From NCBI RefSeq assembly GCF_900142215.1, contig NZ_FRAC01000019.1, positions 62,001 to 126,000 of the forward strand: a DNA stretch of 64,000 nt, given 5' to 3'. Below the pieces are notes generated by a model. The model saw only the letters and a program-made list of their open reading frames with translations. It searched no databases and was not told the origin of the DNA. Every line of letters begins with the position of its first letter. Position 1 is the stretch's first letter. A program made the translations under genes and the position numbers. The stretch is from Anaerocolumna jejuensis DSM 15929 (GTDB taxonomy: Bacteria; Bacillota; Clostridia; Lachnospirales; Lachnospiraceae). Shown one piece after another: positions 7,927 through 17,159 of this stretch.

Positions 7927-9668
7927 AGCTTCCAGCCTTCCGCCTCTTCTCTTACAGATACGAATCTTCTATAAACTCCCTCCTGCCGGATCAGCTCTTC
8001 ATGCCTGCCTTTCTGGACAAGCTTTCCGTTATCCAGGACCAGGATCTGATCCACCTGCTCTATCGTTGCCAACCGGTGGGCAATAATGATAATAGTCTTG
8101 TCTTTTGTAAGCTCGCTGATGGCGCCCTGTATCAGAGCTTCATTTTCAGGGTCCACACTGGCGGTTGCTTCATCCAGAATAATAATCGGAGCATCCTTTA
8201 ATATTGCTCTTGCTATGGATATCCTTTGCTTTTCTCCGCCGGAAAGGGAGGCTCCTCCTTCTCCGAGCACCGTATCGTACCCCTGGGGAAGCAGCTGAAT
8301 AAAATCATGGCAGCCGGCCTTTTTTGCTGCCTTTATGATTTCCTCCCTTTCTGCCGCTTCTTTTCCGAACTTAATATTATTGGCAATTGTATCATGGAAC
8401 AAATATACATTTTGAAAGACCATTGAAATATGCGACAGCAGACTGTCACAGGTAAATTCCCTGACATCATGTCCGCCTACAAAAATCTGCCCGCTCTTTA
8501 CATCATAAAAACGTGCAATCAGACTGCAGATTGTACTTTTTCCGCTTCCCGAGGGTCCTACAATGGCCGTTGTCGTTTTTTCCGGGATACGAAATGTAAT
8601 GTCATGAAGAATTTCCCTGTTCTGATAACCGAAAGAAACATGCTCCATGGATATTTCACTGTTCTGCAGCTCTAAATTCTTTCCTGACTCATCGATAAAT
8701 GGTGCCTTCTTCATAGCCTCAAGCTTATCCAGGACCTTGTCAATTACGGACAGAATATGTGCCGCATCATTGATATCCTCCACTCCTCCAAAAATACTGA
8801 ATGAAAAGAAGCAGAACATCAGAAACATCGGAAATTCCAGTACTCCTGCCATTAATTCAAAGGCAGCCACCGCCACCAGTGCAACAGAGGCCCCCTTTAG
8901 AAAAAACAGATGCAGGCAGTTCAAGGGTACAAAGCCATACTCATTTCGGATACAGATGTCTTTATTATCCTTTGCCGCTTTCTGAAAGGCTTCAAAGGAA
9001 GCACCGGCACGCCCGAAGGATTTCACGATGGCTAGCCCTCTGATATATTCAAGGGAAGCAGCTGAAAGCTCTTCCTTTGCCTTATGACTGATTGGTGCCG
9101 TATAGGCACTCTGCCTGTTAATGCCATGAAGTGCAAGGGCAGACAGAAGAACACCGGCAAGGCAGACCGCCGCTGCCGCCGGGGAAACAAATGCCACAAA
9201 GCATATCATGGCAGCCACCTGAAGATATCCGTTTACCACACTGTCGATGACCTTCATTCCATGAAGCTCTAAGATTGAGAGTTCTGTAGTAACCGCCGTT
9301 AATATATCCCCTGTTTTTTTTTCTTCAAAAAACCCCAGAGAAACCCTTTTTAATACATCTCCCATTTCAATTCTCTGCTTCGCAGCCACTTCATATCCGA
9401 TGCTTTCCTGCAAACGGTTCTTCCAATAAGTAAAAAAGAACCGCAGCACTATGGCAAGTATCATACCTGCGGCACTATACCAAATATATGCCCTGCTCAA
9501 GGGGCTGGTCCCATTATAATCCTCTGTCATCTTTTCTAAGAACCATGCAGCCAGCATGACCGGCGCTGCCACAAACCAGGCAGACAGAAAGGAGCAGATA
9601 TACCCCAGGTAAAGACGTTTCTTATATTCCTGCGCCCACTTTGTGATACGTTTGATGGTATGAAACAT
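7920..9668 (-). CDS. ABC exporter-fold half transporter, cassette A second subunit
   Basis: 582 aa with the type IV (exporter) fold: six predicted membrane helices in residues ~15-300, then one nucleotide-binding domain with Walker A GPSGSGKST (371-379), signature LSGGE (475-479), Walker B IIILDE ending at Glu500, and H-loop His531. All catalytic residues are intact. It follows the first subunit by 15 bp and the two probably form a heterodimer. In YbtPQ and IrtAB this fold imports metal-siderophores; in other pairs it exports peptides or drugs. Association with an ECF module and an AraC regulator suggests import of a small metal chelate or cofactor, but that is inference. Confidence 0.9.
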   Translation of the reverse strand: MFHTIKRITKWAQEYKKRLYLGYICSFLSAWFVAAPVMLAAWFLEKMTEDYNGTSPLSRAYIWYSAAGMILAIVLRFFFTYWKNRLQESIGYEVAAKQRIEMGDVLKRVSLGFFEEKKTGDILTAVTTELSILELHGMKVIDSVVNGYLQVAAMICFVAFVSPAAAAVCLAGVLLSALALHGINRQSAYTAPISHKAKEELSAASLEYIRGLAIVKSFGRAGASFEAFQKAAKDNKDICIRNEYGFVPLNCLHLFFLKGASVALVAVAAFELMAGVLEFPMFLMFCFFSFSIFGGVEDINDAAHILSVIDKVLDKLEAMKKAPFIDESGKNLELQNSEISMEHVSFGYQNREILHDITFRIPEKTTTAIVGPSGSGKSTICSLIARFYDVKSGQIFVGGHDVREFTCDSLLSHISMVFQNVYLFHDTIANNIKFGKEAAEREEIIKAAKKAGCHDFIQLLPQGYDTVLGEGGASLSGGEKQRISIARAILKDAPIIILDEATASVDPENEALIQGAISELTKDKTIIIIAHRLATIEQVDQILVLDNGKLVQKGRHEELIRQEGVYRRFVSVREEAEGWKLV

Positions 9669-9683
9669 GATACTTCCTCCTTT

Positions 9684-11465
9684 TTATCCCTCAACAGCCC
9701 TGTTCTTTTCTTCTGCCGCAGTCACGGACCAGTTCTTTGCTCCAATATGGGCTTTCCACATGTTCCGGTATAATTCACAATTCTCGATGAGTTCCTTTTG
9801 TGTCCCTTTTTCCCATATGGTTCCATCCTTAAGTACTACAATCTGATCCGCGTTCTGAATTGTACTTAACCGGTGGGCAATCACAAGAAGTGTTTTTCCT
9901 TTTGTCAGGGAAAACAGTGCTTTTTGTATCTTTGCCTCATTTTCAGGGTCCGTGAATGCGGTTGCTTCATCTAAAATAACAATCGGCGTATTCTTCAGTA
10001 TCATCCGGGCAATGGCAATCCGCTGCCTTTCTCCGCCGGAAAGCTGCCTGCCAGCCTCTCCGGCAGTTGTGTCATACCCATGCTCCAGCCTTTCAATAAA
10101 CTCTTCACATTGTGCCGCTTTTGCGGCATACAGCACTTCCGCCTCCGTAGCTTTCGGATTTCCAATTCGGATATTCTCTTTGATGGAGCAGTCAAACAGG
10201 AAATTATCCTGCGTTACATAGCTGACCATTTCAGAGAGCTGGGATAAGGATAGTTTTCTGATGTCCGCTCCTCCGATTTCAATACTGCCTCCGGTCACAT
10301 CCCAGAACCTGGCAATCAGCCTTGCAATGGTCGACTTTCCTCCGCCGGAGGGGCCGACAAGAGCAGTAAAGCTCCCTTCCGGCAAAGTCAGTGACACCTC
10401 CTTTAAGGCCATGTCCTTCCCCTCTCCTCTATAGGAAAAAGATACCTGATTCAATTTCACTTCGAAACCAGGAACTTCCCTTTTCTGTTTTTCTTCCTTC
10501 AGCTCTGCCATATGCAGAATTTCATTGGCATCTCTAACGCCAAACTCCATGGATTTGCACTCATTGATAAACTGTGCCGCCTTTAAAAAGGGGCCGACAA
10601 TTCCCATGGCAAGCATCAGGCAAAAGGCAGCTTCTTCCGGAGTAAGGGCTCCCTGAAGATACAATGCCAGACCAGCCGGTAAGGTTCCAAGAAAGGTGCT
10701 TGGCAGAATTGACATGGTCAGATTCATGGATTTCCATGTGCCTTGAAACCATGCCAGGGTAAATTTCTGAAAGGATAATACCGCTTCTGTGAATCTGGCA
10801 TAGGAGCTGGTTGTCTGATTGAATGCTTTTACGACTTCTATTCCCTCCACATACTCGACAATCACACTGTTCACATAATCATTTGCTGCCATGTAATCGG
10901 CATACTGTTTGTGAAAGGATTTCATTCCTGCTGCCATGGGAACCGCCGCAAAGGGTATTGTAATTAAAGATGCGAAACCCATTCGCCAATCGATGGAAAA
11001 TAATACAATCACAACGGCAACCGGAAGCAGAAGATTGGAGCTTAGCTCCGGAATCATATGGGCAAGAGGGGGCTCAATGCTTTCTATCCTGTCAACGATG
11101 ATATTTTTCAGCTCACCAATGGATTTGGACTGTACCACACCAAGGGGAGCCTTCAACAGCTTATCTGCCACCTTCAGCCTTAGCCCCTCTAAAATAGTAT
11201 AGGCTGAAATATGGGATAAAACCGTAGAGAATCCGTAAAAGACAATCTTAATCAGATATCCAAGCAGGCATACACCGCTCCATTTTAAAACCTCCTCCCA
11301 ATCCCTTTGCCCAGTGATAAACTGTTTCATGATCTGGTAAACTCCCAAATATGGTACAAAGCCCCCTGCCACACTGATGACAGCAAAGAGCACCGATAGG
11401 GTCATCTTTCCTTTGCAGGGTTTTGCAAAGCTGAGAAGCGTTTTCAGCCAGTTTTCCTTTTTCAT
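9684..11465 (-). CDS. ABC exporter-fold half transporter, cassette A first subunit
   Basis: 593 aa from ATG 11463-11465 (GGAGG ten bases upstream); a longer frame to 11540 would run through a terminator hairpin. Membrane domain ~15-310, then Walker A GPSGGGKST (371-379), signature LSGGE (475-479), Walker B IVILDE ending Glu500, H-loop His531. Motif numbering is identical to that of the partner subunit, as expected for an old duplication. Partner of the gene at 7920-9668. Close paralogues occur at 17147-18910 and 25518-27269. The first-subunit group shares the tail 'LYRNMW(K/N)AHIGAK' in cassettes A and C. Confidence 0.9.
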   Translation of the reverse strand: MKKENWLKTLLSFAKPCKGKMTLSVLFAVISVAGGFVPYLGVYQIMKQFITGQRDWEEVLKWSGVCLLGYLIKIVFYGFSTVLSHISAYTILEGLRLKVADKLLKAPLGVVQSKSIGELKNIIVDRIESIEPPLAHMIPELSSNLLLPVAVVIVLFSIDWRMGFASLITIPFAAVPMAAGMKSFHKQYADYMAANDYVNSVIVEYVEGIEVVKAFNQTTSSYARFTEAVLSFQKFTLAWFQGTWKSMNLTMSILPSTFLGTLPAGLALYLQGALTPEEAAFCLMLAMGIVGPFLKAAQFINECKSMEFGVRDANEILHMAELKEEKQKREVPGFEVKLNQVSFSYRGEGKDMALKEVSLTLPEGSFTALVGPSGGGKSTIARLIARFWDVTGGSIEIGGADIRKLSLSQLSEMVSYVTQDNFLFDCSIKENIRIGNPKATEAEVLYAAKAAQCEEFIERLEHGYDTTAGEAGRQLSGGERQRIAIARMILKNTPIVILDEATAFTDPENEAKIQKALFSLTKGKTLLVIAHRLSTIQNADQIVVLKDGTIWEKGTQKELIENCELYRNMWKAHIGAKNWSVTAAEEKNRAVEG

Positions 11466-11509
11466 CCTCTGATTTCCTCCTTTTTTACTCAACGAACTTC
11501 CTATATAAT

Positions 11510-11543
11510 AAAAAATGGACCGCCGAAATTTCCCGGCCATCCA
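11510..11543 (-). terminator. Terminator inside cassette A, before the exporter pair
   Basis: On the minus strand a hairpin (arms 11534-11543 and 11516-11525, eight-base loop, one mismatch) is followed by six T (11510-11515). It separates the AraC gene from the two half transporters, so these either depend on partial read-through or have their own promoter. Confidence 0.65.
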
Positions 11544-11584
11544 TATCTTAGCATTCCTCTTCCTTTTTTTCTGTTCCTTTTCGA

Positions 11585-12553
11585 CTACATCATTCCGTTT
11601 GGACCAAAGTTCTTACGGTAATCCAAAGGCGTTCTTCCCATGACCGTTTTAAATGCCAGGGAAAATTTACTTGGGCTGTCATAGCCCAGTTTTCCGGCTA
11701 TATCCGTAATACTAAGCCCCCTTTGATTCCTCAGTAAAACGGCAGCCTGGTTCATTCTGAATACTCTCATATAAGTATTGATTGGGCTTCCATATACATT
11801 CTTAAAGCAATTCTTCATTGGAGTCAGCGGTATGTCAAAGCGCAGAGAAAGCTCCTCCTGTGTATAATGCTTCTCTAAATTTCCTGTCATCAGCCTTTGC
11901 ATTGCCTTGATTTTTTCCACGTGGCCTTTATAAAAATAAGGCTTTTCTTCATGATTCAGGGGAATTTCCAGGACATCCAGATAAAGCAGCAGCTCAAATA
12001 TTTTAATTTTAAAATAAGGTATTCTTATTTTTTCCGGTACCATATACAATTCACTGAAAATATGCTCTATTGCAGGGGCATTGTGAATCACCATAGGATG
12101 CCTGCCTTCACAGAATTTTTTTTGCAGCAGGGGCAGATTGACCGGAAAGTTCCTCATTTCATTTTTCAAGGCTTCCACTGCCTGCTCCAGGTCAAAGGTA
12201 ATCATGAGGCCATGATAATGGGCCAGCGGAAATTCAAAATGTCCCTGATGGGAAATTCTCCTGTCCATTTTCAAATCCCCAGCCTCAACATAGGAATAGG
12301 TTCCCCGGCCGGAAGCATATTCAAGTCTGCCTTCCCGGCAGTGGTCGATGCAGAACAGGTTCCGGTCAGTAGAAAAGGTGGAGTCGCAGCTTTCCATATG
12401 AAAATCATTATATGAAACGGAAACCCCCGGTAAAACCTGATAGCATATCACAATTCCTTCTCCAGTTTCATTTTTTATCTGGTAGATGCTGCATTCCTCA
12501 TTCTCTGTCAATGGAACCATTTGTGCTTCCCCTTTCATAAAATTGAAATTCAT
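11585..12553 (-). CDS. AraC-family regulator, cassette A
   Basis: 322 aa, ATG 12551-12553 with AGGAGG six bases upstream. The C-terminal ~100 residues form the double helix-turn-helix (LSLRFDIPLTPMKNCFKNVY and LSITDIAGKLGYDSPSKF). The N-terminal ~200 residues are an effector domain with a His-rich stretch (ISHQGHFEFPLAHYHGL). PchR/YbtA-type AraC regulators that sense siderophores have this layout and also control exporter-fold importers. It sits between the ECF genes and the exporter pair, 27 bp behind the ATPase gene. The cassette B regulator at 21846 is similar in its HTH but much diverged in the sensor. Confidence 0.88.
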   Translation of the reverse strand: MNFNFMKGEAQMVPLTENEECSIYQIKNETGEGIVICYQVLPGVSVSYNDFHMESCDSTFSTDRNLFCIDHCREGRLEYASGRGTYSYVEAGDLKMDRRISHQGHFEFPLAHYHGLMITFDLEQAVEALKNEMRNFPVNLPLLQKKFCEGRHPMVIHNAPAIEHIFSELYMVPEKIRIPYFKIKIFELLLYLDVLEIPLNHEEKPYFYKGHVEKIKAMQRLMTGNLEKHYTQEELSLRFDIPLTPMKNCFKNVYGSPINTYMRVFRMNQAAVLLRNQRGLSITDIAGKLGYDSPSKFSLAFKTVMGRTPLDYRKNFGPNGMM

Positions 12554-12580
12554 AGACTGCCTCCTCTCTGCTATATTTTT

Positions 12581-13963
12581 TTATATTTCCAGTATTCTGT
12601 CACAGGCCGACAGCATGAACTCCCTGTCATGGGTGACAACGATAAGAATCCTCTCAGAATCTGCCAGCCTTCTCATCCTCTCAGCGACCGCTTTCATATT
12701 CCCATAGTCCAAACCACTGGTTGGCTCGTCAAAGACCAATATGGGCTTCCCGGAAAGAATAGCCGTTACAATGGCCAGACGCTGCTTCTGCCCTCCGGAA
12801 AGTGCCATGGGATGGCGTTCCATAAAGGGCACCAGGCCCAGCTGCTCCAGTTCCTGCCGGATAGCCTCATCACTATAATCCTTTCCTGCCATTTTGCATT
12901 CTTCCCATACACTGTCTGCAAATAATTGATGATTCACATCCTGCATTACAAGAAAGCATTGTTTTCTCCTGGCCTTTTCCGGCATTTCCCTGCCGTCCAG
13001 CCATATTTTTCCCTGCTGCTGTTTTAGCAATCCGCAAAGGCACCGGATTAAGGTTGTCTTACCAATTCCATTATAACCGGTAATGGCAAGAATTTCACCT
13101 GGTACTGCTGAAAAGGAAATGTCCTTAAAAACAGGTGACTGCCCCTTATACCCCCCAAGAAGCCCCTCTGCCGACAGCCCCTTTTTTATACCGGCAGGAA
13201 GAGCCTTAGGGAGCGTTCCTTTTTCTTCCCTGATGCATCTTAAGCCCATGTTTTTCCGGAGGGGTTCCTTTATGGCATGAAATTCTTCCCGGGAATATAT
13301 CTGAATCAGCTCTCCGTTTTTCAGGTACACTGCCCTGTCGACCAAATCATATAAGAAGGACAGCCTGTGTTCTGCAATAATGATGGTATGCCCTTCCTGC
13401 TTTAAAAAACCAATCTGCTCCTTTAAGCATTCCACCGCCCCACTGTCCAGATTGGCGGTGGGCTCATCCAGTACATAAACAGCCGGATTCATCGCATAGA
13501 CCGAGGCAAATGCCAGGGTCTGTTTCTGCCCTCCTGACAGTTCAAAAATATTTCTGCCAAGAAGGTTTTCTATCTGAAGATTCCGGATTGTCTCATCAAA
13601 TCTTACCTTCATCTCTTCCGGGGATTTCCCCTGGTTCTCCATTCCAAAGACCAATTCGCTGTCCGTATCCAGATTAAAGAACTGGCTCTTGGGGTTCTGA
13701 AATACCGAACCCACCGATTCTGCCAGCTCATACAGCTCTGCCTTTTCCACCTGCATCCCGTCCAGGACCACCTCTCCGTCCAATTCACACTGATTGCAAA
13801 AATGAGGGATTAACCCATTCATCAGTTTTGTAACCGTTGTCTTGCCGCACCCCGATTCACCGCATAGAAGAATGCATTCTCCCCTCTTTATTTCCAGATT
13901 GATATTTCTTAATATTTTGTGATGGCTGTTATAACCAAATGACACGTTTTTTATGGATATCAT
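12581..13963 (-). CDS. ECF transporter double ATPase (EcfA-EcfA' fusion), cassette A
   Basis: 460 aa from ATG 13961-13963 with AAGGAG upstream; the frame extends to 14020 but that would overlap the EcfT gene. Two nucleotide-binding domains are fused. The first has Walker A GESGCGKTT, signature LSGGQKQ and VYVLDEPTANLD. The second has GYNGIGKTT, LSGGQKQR and ILVFDEPTSGLD. Both are catalytically complete. In group-specific ECF transporters such an ATPase energises uptake through EcfT and a dedicated S component, both encoded directly upstream. Its paralogue in cassette B is also 460 aa. Confidence 0.92.
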   Translation of the reverse strand: MISIKNVSFGYNSHHKILRNINLEIKRGECILLCGESGCGKTTVTKLMNGLIPHFCNQCELDGEVVLDGMQVEKAELYELAESVGSVFQNPKSQFFNLDTDSELVFGMENQGKSPEEMKVRFDETIRNLQIENLLGRNIFELSGGQKQTLAFASVYAMNPAVYVLDEPTANLDSGAVECLKEQIGFLKQEGHTIIIAEHRLSFLYDLVDRAVYLKNGELIQIYSREEFHAIKEPLRKNMGLRCIREEKGTLPKALPAGIKKGLSAEGLLGGYKGQSPVFKDISFSAVPGEILAITGYNGIGKTTLIRCLCGLLKQQQGKIWLDGREMPEKARRKQCFLVMQDVNHQLFADSVWEECKMAGKDYSDEAIRQELEQLGLVPFMERHPMALSGGQKQRLAIVTAILSGKPILVFDEPTSGLDYGNMKAVAERMRRLADSERILIVVTHDREFMLSACDRILEI

Positions 13964-13974
13964 TACTCTGCTCC

Positions 13975-14655
13975 TTACTTTATCAGAAAGGCTCCTATAG
14001 AAAACAGCAGCCCCAGGCATCCGCAGGCATAATCAGGAAACCGGAATTTTAATTCCAGGATGCTTGTTTTTTTAACCGGGTTCTCAATTCCTCTGGTTAC
14101 CGCCGCCGCAGATAATTCTTCTGCCGTTGCAGTAGCCGATACCATAAGAGGTACAAGGAGGGCTTCCAATTTGTCACCTGTCCTGATATTCCTCAATTTT
14201 ATGGCATCCCTGATATAGTCTGTTTCCTCCCTGATTGCCGGAAAGTAACGGATTGTGACCGATATGGGAATAATCAGCTTCTGAGGTATGTGCAGTTTTC
14301 TCATTGCCAGGATTAAGCTTCGCAAAGAAATCTCTTTGAGCATGAAAGCACCTACCATGAGACAGGGGAACATCCTTCTGGAGTAGTTCACTAATATCAC
14401 AAAAGCGGCAGCTATGCCTTCCGGCGCGGCAGGCAGTAAAACATATTGCAGCAGCAAGAGAATCAGAAAGGACAGCACCCATTTGACAGCCATGCCATAT
14501 CTTCGGGCAAGGAGCATCGTGATATCGAGAAATACAATCCATCCTAATTCGATCCATAAGCTGCTCTGATAAAAGGTAATTACATTTGCAAAAACCAGGA
14601 GCAGCAGAAAGGTACGTGGATCAAGCAATGGCTGTCCTGCTGCTTTCTTATGCAT
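13975..14655 (-). CDS. ECF transporter transmembrane protein EcfT, cassette A
   Basis: 226 aa from ATG 14653-14655, overlapping the end of the S-component gene; a TTG at 14677-14679 would give 8 more residues. Several hydrophobic helices are followed by the two cytoplasmic coupling motifs of EcfT. Here they read IKLRNI (Asn instead of the usual Gly) and AAVTRGIENP. These contact the two ATPase domains. The unusual Asn in the first motif contrasts with MRMRGI in the cassette B copy. Gene order S-T-AA is that of a dedicated ECF transporter. Confidence 0.88.
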   Translation of the reverse strand: MHKKAAGQPLLDPRTFLLLLVFANVITFYQSSLWIELGWIVFLDITMLLARRYGMAVKWVLSFLILLLLQYVLLPAAPEGIAAAFVILVNYSRRMFPCLMVGAFMLKEISLRSLILAMRKLHIPQKLIIPISVTIRYFPAIREETDYIRDAIKLRNIRTGDKLEALLVPLMVSATATAEELSAAAVTRGIENPVKKTSILELKFRFPDYACGCLGLLFSIGAFLIK

Positions 14656-15262
14656 GGGAAACAATTCCTGCCTTTTCAAAATGCTTTCGAAACATCCTTT
14701 TGCTTATCCACGAACCGGCAAGGGCCCCAAGTACCGGAGCAAGGAATAATACTAGAAGCATAACCGGTGATGATAAGTTTTCCAGTGTGGTTATGTAGCT
14801 TTCCGGCATTCCCTGACTGCCAATCTGCGTCATAAATTTATCGTGCATGATCCAGATTGGAAGAGGGGAGCCAGTCATCCCAAGGGAAAAACAGATAAAG
14901 GCCGCTATGTTTCCCTTCATGCTATTGTATCTGCTAAGCAGACGTACCACTTCTCCCAGGATACACCCAGCTGCAAAGGTAATCAGTATTACGGCCGTAA
15001 ACATGCCGGTCACAAAATAAATGAGCCCTGTTATCACCCCCATTAAAAGCACCGCACCTTGTTTTTGCACCTTAGAGCACAAAAGCATAAATGGAACACC
15101 TGTAAAAAGAGCAATAAACCCGGGCATAAGAATCCACATCATGGGATGGATTCCACCCATGAGCATGAAAATGAAATTAATGACAAAATAAATGGCAGAG
15201 AAAATACCAATGGTAATCAGATCTTTTCCATTCAGCCTGTTTTCCTTTAATAACTGAGACAT
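14648..15262 (-). CDS. MptD/Trep_Strep-type ECF substrate-binding S component, cassette A
   Basis: 204 aa, very hydrophobic, about six membrane helices. The N-terminus LNGKDLITIGIFSAIYFVINF matches the 'KDLITIGIFTA' opening of this S-component family, and the C-terminus ends in a basic helix (RMFRKHFEKAGI). The cassette B copy (21039-21650) has the same ends but differs most in the middle, around LPIWIMHDKF versus YICYFADRGT, the likely ligand face, so the two may bind different ligands. First gene of the operon; a conserved inverted repeat lies 16-33 bases before its start. Ligand unknown. Confidence 0.85.
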   Translation of the reverse strand: MSQLLKENRLNGKDLITIGIFSAIYFVINFIFMLMGGIHPMMWILMPGFIALFTGVPFMLLCSKVQKQGAVLLMGVITGLIYFVTGMFTAVILITFAAGCILGEVVRLLSRYNSMKGNIAAFICFSLGMTGSPLPIWIMHDKFMTQIGSQGMPESYITTLENLSSPVMLLVLFLAPVLGALAGSWISKRMFRKHFEKAGIVSHA

Positions 15263-15277
15263 CCTTTTTCCTCCTTT

Positions 15278-15295
15278 TGATTAGTTGTGGCTAAC
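15278..15295 (-). promoter_or_regulatory. GTTAG-N6-CTAAC site before cassette A
   Basis: In transcript sense: AGTTAG-CCACAA-CTAATC, immediately followed by AAAAGGAGG, the ribosome site of the S-component gene. It is the least perfect of four similar sites. The two outer positions deviate, one of them as a possible G-U pair if read as RNA. Confidence 0.6.
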
Positions 15296-15304
15296 TATCA
15301 TCCA

Positions 15305-15333
15305 AAATAAAACGCCCTAAAAGCGTTTTATTT
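15305..15333 (-). terminator. Terminator of cassette B
   Basis: Arms AAATAAAACGC (15305-15315) and GCGTTTTATTT (15323-15333) form an 11-bp stem with a 7-base loop. It lies between the last gene of cassette B and the first of cassette A. On the minus strand it ends in a T-rich run. Confidence 0.7.
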
Positions 15334-15407
15334 CGCAGTAAATAATACCGGAAGAAAGAAAAAATATCTATTCCAATCAGACTTTTTTGCTCCAATTAGA
15401 CGGAACA

Positions 15408-17150
15408 TTATAAAAGCTGCTGTTCCGCACGCCACATGGCAGCGTATTTGCCATCCTGAAGGATTAGTTCTTCATGGCTTCCCTGTTCTTTTACCCTTCC
15501 CTCTGCAATTACAAGAATCTTATCCGCATTTTTCACAATAGACAGTGTATGTGCAATCAGGACAACTGTTTTCTTCTTTTTCAGCAGATTGGATATTGCC
15601 TTCTTTACCGCCAGCTCATTCTCAATATCCAGATTAGCCGTTGCTTCATCCAGCAAAAGAATCGGCGCATCCTTTAAAATGGCTCTTGCAATAGAAAGTC
15701 TCTGCCTTTCTCCACCCGACAGCCGGTTTCCGTTCTCTCCTGCCATGGTCTCATAGCCCTCCGGCATTTTCCTGATAAATTCCTCACAGTTTGCCTCCCG
15801 GCATGCCCATTCGATTTCCTCGTCCGCTGCCTCCGGCCTTGCATAGCGGATATTATTGCGGATGGTGTCATCAAAGAGGAAGATATCCTGATCCACCATG
15901 GATATCTTTGACAATACCTGCTCCGTTCCGATTCCCTTTATGGAACAGCCGCCAATCTTAATATCCCCGGAATCAGGCTCATAGTATTTTGAAATCAAAT
16001 TCAGAATCGTCGATTTTCCGGAACCGGAATCGCCTACAATAGCCGTTAATTTCTCATTCTCTATACGGATATCCATATCCTTGCAGACCGGTTCCCCCGG
16101 CACATAGGAAAAGCATACCTGTTCGAAGGCAATGTCATGCACCTTCGGAGAAAATATCTCGCTGCTCCTGGCATCTTCGGGTTCTTCCATCACCCTTTCA
16201 ATCTTTTTCTTTGCAATCATCAGATTCTTATAGCTGGTAACATCCACAAAAATGGTCCCCATTAATTTTGCAAGAAATAAAGGCAGCAGGCAGATTAAAA
16301 GAAAGGATACCGTGTCCAGTCTTCCGTTCAGCCATTGACTGCCGGCTGTCACCATCTCCAGAGGCAGTGCCATCCAGGTAAGAATACTGTAAACAACACC
16401 ATCGGGAATGATTTTCACCTCATATAGAAAGCTGATATCACTGAAATCTTTCATAGCTGCCGTAACGGATTTATTCTTGATTCCACCGATTCCATAGGCC
16501 CGAAAGGTCTGAATTCCGCTGATATATTCCACGGTGCTGCTGACATTTTCCGCACAGATTGCATTCTTTCTGGTACCATATTTCTTTACTGCCTGAAAGG
16601 AAATGGCTATGGCCGGAAGAAACAAAAGCTCTGCCGCCAGCAAAATCACTGCTGACGGTACATACATGGCCGCCACGAAGCCTACCAGCATCAATGCCAG
16701 TGTCAGATTTTTCATAATATCACCAGCTTTATGTGTGAGAATCTGCTCATAGCTGTTGACATTTTCCGTTGCCGCATTGATATAATCCCCTGTCTGGGAT
16801 TTCTGAAACCGGGAAAGGGGAATCCGCTTAAGCTTATCCCCTAAGAACAGGCGTATCTGCCTGCTTACTCCAGCACCGCCGATTTGTCCCTGTACATATC
16901 CATATCCGTAAATGAGAAGCCTCAGAAGAAAAACCCCTGCCAAAAGGCCGGTCATCGTAACTATTTTCCCCATATCCATCCGGTCTTCCCATAAGGACTT
17001 AAAAATGTAATACATCAGCATGAAATTACTTCCCGATAAAAGCCCTTCCACCATGATACAAGCCATGGATAAATAGAGTTTTTTATTCCACTTCATGGGA
17101 TTATGCCCGTTCATTGCTGCTTCCCCGTTCACTGCTGCTCCCTTGTTCAT
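15408..17150 (-). CDS. ABC exporter-fold half transporter, cassette B second subunit
   Basis: 580 aa, six-helix membrane domain then a complete nucleotide-binding domain: GDSGSGKST, LSGGERQRLSIARA, LLLDEATANLD and an H-loop written AHTLSIV. The start codon overlaps the stop of the partner gene by 4 bp (ATGA), so the two are translationally coupled. The N-terminus is odd: residues 1-18 are three copies of a six-residue unit (NKGAAV, NGEAAM, NGHNPM), encoded by an 18-bp repeat that also reproduces the ribosome-site/start-codon context, giving possible starts at 17150, 17132 and 17114. Probable heterodimer with the 17147-18910 product. Confidence 0.9.
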   Translation of the reverse strand: MNKGAAVNGEAAMNGHNPMKWNKKLYLSMACIMVEGLLSGSNFMLMYYIFKSLWEDRMDMGKIVTMTGLLAGVFLLRLLIYGYGYVQGQIGGAGVSRQIRLFLGDKLKRIPLSRFQKSQTGDYINAATENVNSYEQILTHKAGDIMKNLTLALMLVGFVAAMYVPSAVILLAAELLFLPAIAISFQAVKKYGTRKNAICAENVSSTVEYISGIQTFRAYGIGGIKNKSVTAAMKDFSDISFLYEVKIIPDGVVYSILTWMALPLEMVTAGSQWLNGRLDTVSFLLICLLPLFLAKLMGTIFVDVTSYKNLMIAKKKIERVMEEPEDARSSEIFSPKVHDIAFEQVCFSYVPGEPVCKDMDIRIENEKLTAIVGDSGSGKSTILNLISKYYEPDSGDIKIGGCSIKGIGTEQVLSKISMVDQDIFLFDDTIRNNIRYARPEAADEEIEWACREANCEEFIRKMPEGYETMAGENGNRLSGGERQRLSIARAILKDAPILLLDEATANLDIENELAVKKAISNLLKKKKTVVLIAHTLSIVKNADKILVIAEGRVKEQGSHEELILQDGKYAAMWRAEQQLL

Positions 17151-17159
17151 TGCTGCTCC
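17106..17159 (-). repeat. 18-bp triplicated start region
   Basis: Three 18-bp units (17142-17159, 17124-17141, 17106-17123) each read, in the gene sense, a purine-rich GGAGCAGC/GAAGCAGC followed by ATG or GTG and AAC. All three potential start codons are in one frame. The repeat spans the ribosome site and the first 15 codons of the exporter gene. Confidence 0.85.

Noticed and set aside
12521..12925. 134-codon plus-strand frame opposite AraC and the EcfA fusion
   Set aside because: Shadow of the minus-strand ATPase gene; no start signal.
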